Assembly (NCBI RefSeq): GCF_002197755.1
Contig: NZ_NHOT01000003.1
Location: forward strand, 620,001-684,000
Direction: 5' to 3'
Length of the DNA: 64,000 nucleotides
From: Pedobacter sp. AJM
GTDB lineage: Bacteria > Bacteroidota > Bacteroidia > Sphingobacteriales > Sphingobacteriaceae
Positions 59,257 to 64,000 of this stretch are shown here, piece after piece. Position 1 is the stretch's first letter. The number at the start of each line of letters is the position of its first letter. The translations under genes were made by a program, and so were the position numbers. The notes below the pieces were generated by a model, which searched no databases, was not told the origin of the DNA, and saw only the letters and a program-made list of their open reading frames with translations.

Positions 59257-59934
59257 ATGAATTTATCAGCACATTACGACAAACTATATCAGGAATCGAA
59301 AACCAAAATAGCCAATGGCCATTATGAGGTTGATGAACTGATTGATTCGAAAGATGATTATCGTTTCGGAATTACCTTGGTAATCAGGCCGGACGAAAGC
59401 ACCAAGACTAACATCCAACAATTTTTGAATGAAGTTAAAGCCATTGATCCACACCAGTATTATTATCAAAATAGCGATCTTCACATTACGGTGATGTCCA
59501 TCATATCCTGCTATGTTGGTTTCGATCTCCGGCACATCAATGTAGCGGATTATGTTAAAGTAATTGAACCGATAATAGCCAAACACCGAAATTTCAAAAT
59601 TCAATTTAAAGGAATTACGGCCTCTCCTTCCTGCATTTTGCTTCAGGGATTTTTAACTGATACGCTAAACGAAATCAGGGATGATTTGCGCATTGGCTTT
59701 AAAAATACTGATCTTCAACAAAGTATAGATAAACGTTATGCCATTCAAACAGCACATTCAACCGTTATCAGGTTCAGGCAAGTGCTAAAAAACAAAGATC
59801 AATTATTGAAACTGGTAGAAAAATACAGAGACTTTGATTTCGGCACCTTTGAAGTACACAACATGGAGTTAGTTTACAATGACTGGTATCAACGCAAAAA
59901 ATTCGTGAAAAAACTACACGAGTTTGATTTATAA
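59257..59934 (+). CDS. 2H phosphoesterase (2'-5' RNA ligase-like)
   Basis: The 225-residue protein has two HxT/S-x motifs, DLHITVMS (His76, Thr78) and AHSTVIRF (His167, Thr169), spaced as in the 2H phosphoesterase fold. Such proteins ligate or open 2',5'-linked RNA or process cyclic phosphates. The substrate is unknown. It starts 6 bp after the glyS terminator. Confidence 0.82.
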   Translation: MNLSAHYDKLYQESKTKIANGHYEVDELIDSKDDYRFGITLVIRPDESTKTNIQQFLNEVKAIDPHQYYYQNSDLHITVMSIISCYVGFDLRHINVADYVKVIEPIIAKHRNFKIQFKGITASPSCILLQGFLTDTLNEIRDDLRIGFKNTDLQQSIDKRYAIQTAHSTVIRFRQVLKNKDQLLKLVEKYRDFDFGTFEVHNMELVYNDWYQRKKFVKKLHEFDL

Positions 59935-60015
59935 ACAAAGCAGGTTTCGAGATAATGCGAAAGTCAAAAAAGAATGATTTAATCTATAAGGATCCTGGTT
60001 TTATCGTTTGTAGAT

Positions 60016-60023
60016 TATATTTG
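60016..60023 (+). promoter_or_regulatory. TAnnTTTG -7 element of the AraC-type regulator
   Basis: TATATTTG with 24 nt to the ATG at 60048. Confidence 0.5.
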
Positions 60024-60047
60024 TCTTGGTCCTAATCATATCACCTG

Positions 60048-60452
60048 ATGAAACTTCCTCAAAAATTTTTTGCCCGTCGCCATGAAATTGCAGCCGATTA
60101 TATAAAAGAGTTAGATAAACATCTTGATGATATTGTATCCGGCCGGGCAACAGAAATGTTTGAAGTCAGGGACTTTGCCGATTTAATCCATGTCCACCCG
60201 GTTCATTTAAGCAATACCATTAAAGCCGCTACCGGCTATGCGCCATGTTATTTCTTTGAAAAGCGTTTGATGGATATTTCAAAATCCATGTTGGAAAATA
60301 CCAATATGCCCATTTCAGAAATTGCCAGAATTTTAACTTACGATCCTTCAAACTTCACCAAGTTTTTTAAACATTTTGCTGGCAAAACGCCAAAGCAATA
60401 TCGTGAAGCATATTTAATTTCTTTAGCAAATAAAGCCCTTACTACCGCATAA
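60048..60452 (+). CDS. AraC-family transcriptional regulator (HTH domain only)
   Basis: The 134-residue protein has the two helix-turn-helix motifs of AraC proteins: FADLIHVHPVHLSNTIKAATG and ISEIARILTYDPSNFTKFFKHFAGKTPKQYR. It lacks the large effector-binding N-terminal domain. It is followed after 86 bp by an SDR gene with its own promoter, which is a candidate target. Confidence 0.85.
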   Translation: MKLPQKFFARRHEIAADYIKELDKHLDDIVSGRATEMFEVRDFADLIHVHPVHLSNTIKAATGYAPCYFFEKRLMDISKSMLENTNMPISEIARILTYDPSNFTKFFKHFAGKTPKQYREAYLISLANKALTTA

Positions 60453-60511
60453 TACTTAATCTCTCACCATTTTAACTTAAGTAGTCACCATTTTTCCCAT
60501 CACTTTCCATT

Positions 60512-60519
60512 TAACTTTG
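60512..60519 (+). promoter_or_regulatory. TAnnTTTG -7 element of the SDR gene
   Basis: TAACTTTG with 19 nt to the ATG at 60539. Confidence 0.5.
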
Positions 60520-60538
60520 TTTATCAAATTAAAAGAAC

Positions 60539-61303
60539 ATGGAAAAACAACATAAAATTGCATTAGTTACCGGTGGTAGCCGTGGCTTAGGAAAAAATGC
60601 AGCGATTAAAATCGCCGAAAAAGGTATTGATGTTATTGTTACCTATCAATCAAAAAAAGAAGAAGCTGAAAATACGGTTAATGAAATTAAAAAATTAGGT
60701 GTAAATGCCGCAGCACTTCAGCTTGATGTTGCCAATAGTGGAAATTTCGATGCTTTTATTACTGAAGTGCAATCCACTTTAAACACGGTTTTCAGTGCTG
60801 ATAAAATGGATTTTATCGTAAATAATGCAGGTATTGGTATCCATGCATCATTTGCAGAAACCACAGAAGATCAATTTGATACTTTGGTAAACATCCAGTT
60901 TAAAGGTCCGTTTTTTCTGACGCAAAAAGTTTTACCTATTCTGAATGATGGTGGCGCGATTATTAATATTTCATCAGGCCTGGCCCGTTTCTCTTTACCA
61001 GGATATGCGGCTTATGGTGCGATGAAAGGAGCTATGGAAACTTTAACCAGGTACCAGGCAAAAGAATTGGGTGCAAGAGGTATAAGATCAAACATCATTG
61101 CCCCTGGAGCGATAGAAACTGACTTTGGTGGTGGTGTGGTACGTGATAATGAACAAATGAACGCAGGAATAGCCTCACAAACTGCTTTAGGCCGTGTAGG
61201 CTTACCTGATGATATTGGTGGTGTAGTGGCATTTCTTTGTACAGAAGAAGCCAGATGGATTAATGCGCAACGCATTGAGGCTTCAGGCGGCATGTTCTTA
61301 TAG
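60539..61303 (+). CDS. Short-chain dehydrogenase/reductase
   Basis: The 254-residue protein has the SDR signatures TGGSRGLGK (cofactor binding, about 12-20), NNAGIG, the catalytic ISSG...YAAYGAMKG (Tyr-x3-Lys, about 160-164), and APGAIETDF. It uses NAD(P)H on an unknown substrate. The upstream AraC-type gene is probably its regulator. Confidence 0.92.
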   Translation: MEKQHKIALVTGGSRGLGKNAAIKIAEKGIDVIVTYQSKKEEAENTVNEIKKLGVNAAALQLDVANSGNFDAFITEVQSTLNTVFSADKMDFIVNNAGIGIHASFAETTEDQFDTLVNIQFKGPFFLTQKVLPILNDGGAIINISSGLARFSLPGYAAYGAMKGAMETLTRYQAKELGARGIRSNIIAPGAIETDFGGGVVRDNEQMNAGIASQTALGRVGLPDDIGGVVAFLCTEEARWINAQRIEASGGMFL

Positions 61304-61325
61304 ATTATAGAATGGCTGAAAGTTC

Positions 61326-61360
61326 AGTTTGTCGAAGGCCATTGGGTACTTCGACAAACT
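61326..61360. repeat. Palindromic repeat with perfect 12-bp arms
   Basis: AGTTTGTCGAAG (61326-61337) is exactly complementary to 61349-61360 around an 11-nt loop. The motif resembles a short palindrome family that I recall as common in Bacteroidota intergenic DNA. It may also serve as a terminator for the SDR gene. Confidence 0.7.
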
Positions 61361-61443
61361 TTGATTAATGCCCTATCGACCAATAATCACCCAATTAAAA
61401 TAAAGCATTCTTCCGGGCGTTTTCATTACAAATCCCATCTTGA

Positions 61444-62124
61444 ATGATCAGATATTTTTTATTCACACTCTTAATTCTTTCTTTAGCCGTTATTGCTCAG
61501 GCACAAAAATGGACAGATGCGGAGTATCAACGTGCCAATACAGCAGCCAACGCATCATATCTCAGCAATGAAGAAAAAAACATGGTGCTGTACATGAATT
61601 TGGCGCGTATGGATGGCGAGAAATTTTATCACACCCTACTGGAAGAATACATCAATGATTACAATGCAAAAGTTCGTAAATACCGCAATTACAATGATCT
61701 GAAAATTGCTAAAAACAACCCTTATTATTTATCACTACTCATACATTTGCGCAAGATAAAAGACCTGCCAATGTTTTATCCGGACGATAAATTATCAATA
61801 GTGAGTCGTAATCATGCATTGGATTTAAGCAAAAATAATCTGGACACACATGAGAGCAGTAATGGCGATAAGTTTTCAAAAAGAATTGCTACATATTACC
61901 CAAATAGAACGATGAGTGAAAACATCGATTTCGGGAATGATAAGGGATTGGATATTGTATGCCACCTGCTTCTGGATTGTGGTGTGCAATCTCTTGGTCA
62001 CCGCCTCACCATACTGGACCAAAGAAACAGGTTTAATATCGTTGGTTTAAGCATACAGCCACATCCCTCCTATATATGGTGTGCGGTGATAGATTTTGTT
62101 GCACTCCCTAAATCAGACCGTTAA
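61444..62124 (+). CDS. Secreted CAP-domain protein
   Basis: The 226-residue product has a signal peptide (about 1-20, ending AQAQ) and a CAP/SCP domain: NMVLYMNLARMDGEKF, NHALDLSKNNLDTHESSNGDKFSKRI (with the conserved His), SENIDFGNDKGLDIVCHLLLDCGVQSLGHR (conserved E, H). CAP proteins are secreted and of unclear function in bacteria. It stands alone. Confidence 0.85.
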   Translation: MIRYFLFTLLILSLAVIAQAQKWTDAEYQRANTAANASYLSNEEKNMVLYMNLARMDGEKFYHTLLEEYINDYNAKVRKYRNYNDLKIAKNNPYYLSLLIHLRKIKDLPMFYPDDKLSIVSRNHALDLSKNNLDTHESSNGDKFSKRIATYYPNRTMSENIDFGNDKGLDIVCHLLLDCGVQSLGHRLTILDQRNRFNIVGLSIQPHPSYIWCAVIDFVALPKSDR

Positions 62125-62201
62125 ACGCCATAATGACCTATTCAATTCATTTAACCGTTTAACCTCAGCAAAAATTTGAAAGTAATTTTTGTTAAAAAAA
62201 C

Positions 62202-62209
62202 TACCTTTG
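62202..62209 (+). promoter_or_regulatory. TAnnTTTG -7 element of gtrA
   Basis: TACCTTTG with 22 nt to the ATG at 62232; a TTTG 23 bp upstream may be the -33 element. Confidence 0.5.
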
Positions 62210-62231
62210 CGACTGAACCATATCAAAATTC

Positions 62232-62729
62232 ATGCGGAAATTTATTTTAGCCATTATCGATTTTTTCTATCCACCATTTAAAAAATACATCTCACTGCAT
62301 AATTTTCGATATCTGGCTACAGGTGGCAGTACTTTCGTTCTTGGGCTGGTGGTTTTCTATGTTGCGTATAATGATGTCTTCATGAAGGAAGAATATCATA
62401 TTTTATTCATGACTTTGAAAAGAAATACCGTTGCGCTTGCCGTGGAGTTTGCCATTGTCATTCCCTATAGTTTCATTTTAAATAAATATGTAATTTTTAC
62501 GCACAGCGAAGTAAAATCACATGTTCAGTTATTTAGATTTTTAAATCTGCAACTGATTAATATGCCGCTTAACTATATTTTGCTCAAGTTCTTTTCAGAA
62601 ATTTTAGGTATTTATCCCACCATATCCCGCCTGGTTGTACAATTCCTAATCGCTGGCTTCAGTTACCTTTATCAACATTACTTTACCTTTAGTGTAAAGA
62701 AACTAGGCAGCAATAGCAAAAATCAATAA
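62232..62729 (+). CDS. GtrA-family membrane protein
   Basis: The 165-residue protein has four membrane helices, the RYLATGGSTFVLGLVVFYVAYN opening, IVIPYSFILNKYVIFTHS and the closing QFLIAGFSYLYQHYFTF, typical of GtrA. Such proteins flip or export polyprenyl-linked sugars in cell-wall or glycan synthesis. No glycosyltransferase is adjacent. Confidence 0.9.
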   Translation: MRKFILAIIDFFYPPFKKYISLHNFRYLATGGSTFVLGLVVFYVAYNDVFMKEEYHILFMTLKRNTVALAVEFAIVIPYSFILNKYVIFTHSEVKSHVQLFRFLNLQLINMPLNYILLKFFSEILGIYPTISRLVVQFLIAGFSYLYQHYFTFSVKKLGSNSKNQ

Positions 62730-62868
62730 AACCGGCACTAAATACTGATTCTTCGATTCTGCTTTAACCATTTATTACCTATGGCTATTAATTTATAGGA
62801 TGGCTTTCTTGTTTAGGTAAGGCTAACATCATAACTTAGCCCTCGACCAACTTATTTTCATTTCAACC

Positions 62869-64000
62869 ATGAGCCATTTTAATGATTTTAATAACGCGCA
62901 GGTAGCAAAATTACCTAATCATTTAAAACAATTTATAGTTAACCAGAATTACGAAAAATACACCCCTATTGATCAGGCGGTTTGGCGTTATGTCATGCGT
63001 CAGAATTATAGCTATTTAAAGGATGTTGCTTATTATCCTTACATTAAAGGTTTACAACGGGCCGGCTTAAGTATTGAACATATTCCAGATTTACAGACCA
63101 TGAATGATAACCTCGGCAAAATTGGCTGGGGTGCCGTTACGGTTGATGGTTTTATTCCACCAGCTGCTTTTATGGAATACCAGGCCTATCGGGTCTTGGT
63201 CATTGCTGCAGATATTCGCCAGATCAACCATATTGAATATACACCAGCACCAGATATTATTCATGAAAGTGCCGGCCATGCCCCTATTATAGCAGATACA
63301 GATTATAATAATTATTTGAGTTATTTTGGTGCTATTGGTGCCAAAGCGATGTTTTCAGCCAAGGATTTTGAGCTCTATGAAGCCATCAGAAAATTATCCA
63401 TATTAAAAGAAGCGGTTAATACTAATGAAGAACAAATTGCGAAAGCAGAAAAAGCATTGCGCACTATTAGTGAAAATATGGGAGAGCCTTCCGAAATGGC
63501 ACTACTTGGCCGCCTGCACTGGTGGACAGTTGAATATGGCCTAATCGGAACGTTGGAAGATCCGAAAATTTATGGTGCAGGTTTGCTTTCATCCATTGGA
63601 GAAAGCGCTTCCTGTATGAATAAAGAAGTTAAAAAATTGTGGTACAACATCGATACCATCAATTACCAATATGATATCACCAAGCCTCAGCCCCAGCTTT
63701 TTGTAACAGAAACTTTTCAAAATCTAATTGATGTACTGGAACAATTTGCAGATACCATGGCCTTTCGCCGTGGCGGAACAGAAAGCATCATGAAAGCGAT
63801 TGCCTGTAAAAACGTGGCAACAGCAGTTTATTCTTCAGGATTACAGGTGAGTGGTGTATTTACCGATATCGGGATTGGCCTGGCAGATGAGCTTACCTTT
63901 ATTAAAACTACCGGGGTTTCTGCCCTTGCTTTTAATGACAAGCAACTTCCGGGTCATGGAAAACAATATCACGCTGATGGGTTCTCATCTCCTGTTGGAA
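62869..64000 (+). CDS. Aromatic amino acid hydroxylase (partial, N-terminal 377 residues)
   Basis: The frame runs from ATG 62869 off the window end. It encodes PheH-like features: WRYVMRQNYSYLKDVAYYPYIKGL, the ATP-independent Fe(II) ligand pair in PDIIHESAGHAP (His-x3-x-His) and a downstream Glu in SIGESASCMNKE. Bacteroidota carry a long form of about 580 residues, so another ~200 residues are expected beyond 64000. It hydroxylates phenylalanine or a related aromatic substrate using tetrahydropterin. Confidence 0.9.
   Translation, partial: MSHFNDFNNAQVAKLPNHLKQFIVNQNYEKYTPIDQAVWRYVMRQNYSYLKDVAYYPYIKGLQRAGLSIEHIPDLQTMNDNLGKIGWGAVTVDGFIPPAAFMEYQAYRVLVIAADIRQINHIEYTPAPDIIHESAGHAPIIADTDYNNYLSYFGAIGAKAMFSAKDFELYEAIRKLSILKEAVNTNEEQIAKAEKALRTISENMGEPSEMALLGRLHWWTVEYGLIGTLEDPKIYGAGLLSSIGESASCMNKEVKKLWYNIDTINYQYDITKPQPQLFVTETFQNLIDVLEQFADTMAFRRGGTESIMKAIACKNVATAVYSSGLQVSGVFTDIGIGLADELTFIKTTGVSALAFNDKQLPGHGKQYHADGFSSPVG

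Noticed and set aside
1..64000. CRISPR arrays, rRNA, tRNA, integrases or insertion sequences
   Set aside because: I looked for direct repeats with regular spacers, tRNA-like cloverleafs and transposase signatures and saw none. The regular 7-bp tracts are too short-period to be CRISPR.

Overview
The window looks like a chromosomal stretch of a Bacteroidota bacterium, most likely Sphingobacteriaceae (Pedobacter-like). The evidence is the gene families present: GldA/GldF/GldG and GldC, TonB-dependent receptors with an N-terminal carboxypeptidase-regulatory domain, DUF4836, DUF3810, DUF4397 lipoproteins and a CcmD-like family. Intergenic DNA is A+T-rich, most starts lack a clear Shine-Dalgarno, and many starts carry a TAnnTTTG promoter element. 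I found no rRNA, tRNA, CRISPR array, prophage or intact insertion sequence.

Layout. 1-5 kb: the N-terminal part of a VgrG spike protein (cut by the window edge), a 1 kb non-coding stretch with a striking GAAAC/GTTTC palindrome cluster, tatA, an OmpA-type lipoprotein, an RsbQ-like hydrolase broken by a one-base frameshift, and a secreted M16-like protein without the zinc motif. 5-11 kb: secreted M28 peptidase, TspO, a patatin/outer-membrane-barrel protein, and a Ppx/GppA phosphatase. 11.5-18 kb (mostly minus strand): a collapsed hicAB toxin-antitoxin locus, maf, kdsC, iscX, fdx, then ccmF-ccmE. 18.5-24.4 kb is a plus-strand block (lipoprotein, DUF4836, a DUF4836-like protein, Na+/H+ antiporter) sitting inside the cytochrome c maturation region, which resumes on the minus strand as gdhA, ccmD-like, ccmC, ccmB (24.6-28 kb). 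28-37 kb: ogt, cupin, gldC, DEAD-box helicase, pyrC, a DUF2683/YoeB toxin-antitoxin pair with a frameshifted toxin, DUF3810, miaE, glycosyltransferase. 37-46 kb: siderophore receptor plus PepSY reductase, a second large TonB receptor, hscA. 46-64 kb: flavin monooxygenase, SUFU-domain protein, PLC-like protein, DedA, two DUF4397-type lipoproteins, dnaN, gldG-gldF, gldA, GDPD, glyS, 2H phosphoesterase, AraC-type regulator with an SDR, CAP protein, GtrA, and a partial aromatic amino acid hydroxylase.

Functional threads: cytochrome c maturation (ccmB, C, D-like, E, F, with CcmE of the CxxxY type), Fe-S assembly (iscX, fdx, hscA), gliding/type IX-associated genes (gldA, F, G, C), and iron uptake. 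The most unusual features are (i) heptamer-phased repeat tracts that begin within a few bases of the stop codons of several unrelated genes; (ii) a set of housekeeping genes whose -7 promoter element lies only 4-10 nt before the start codon, implying near-leaderless mRNAs; and (iii) three damaged stress or toxin loci (rsbQ, hicAB, yoeB) within 31 kb.
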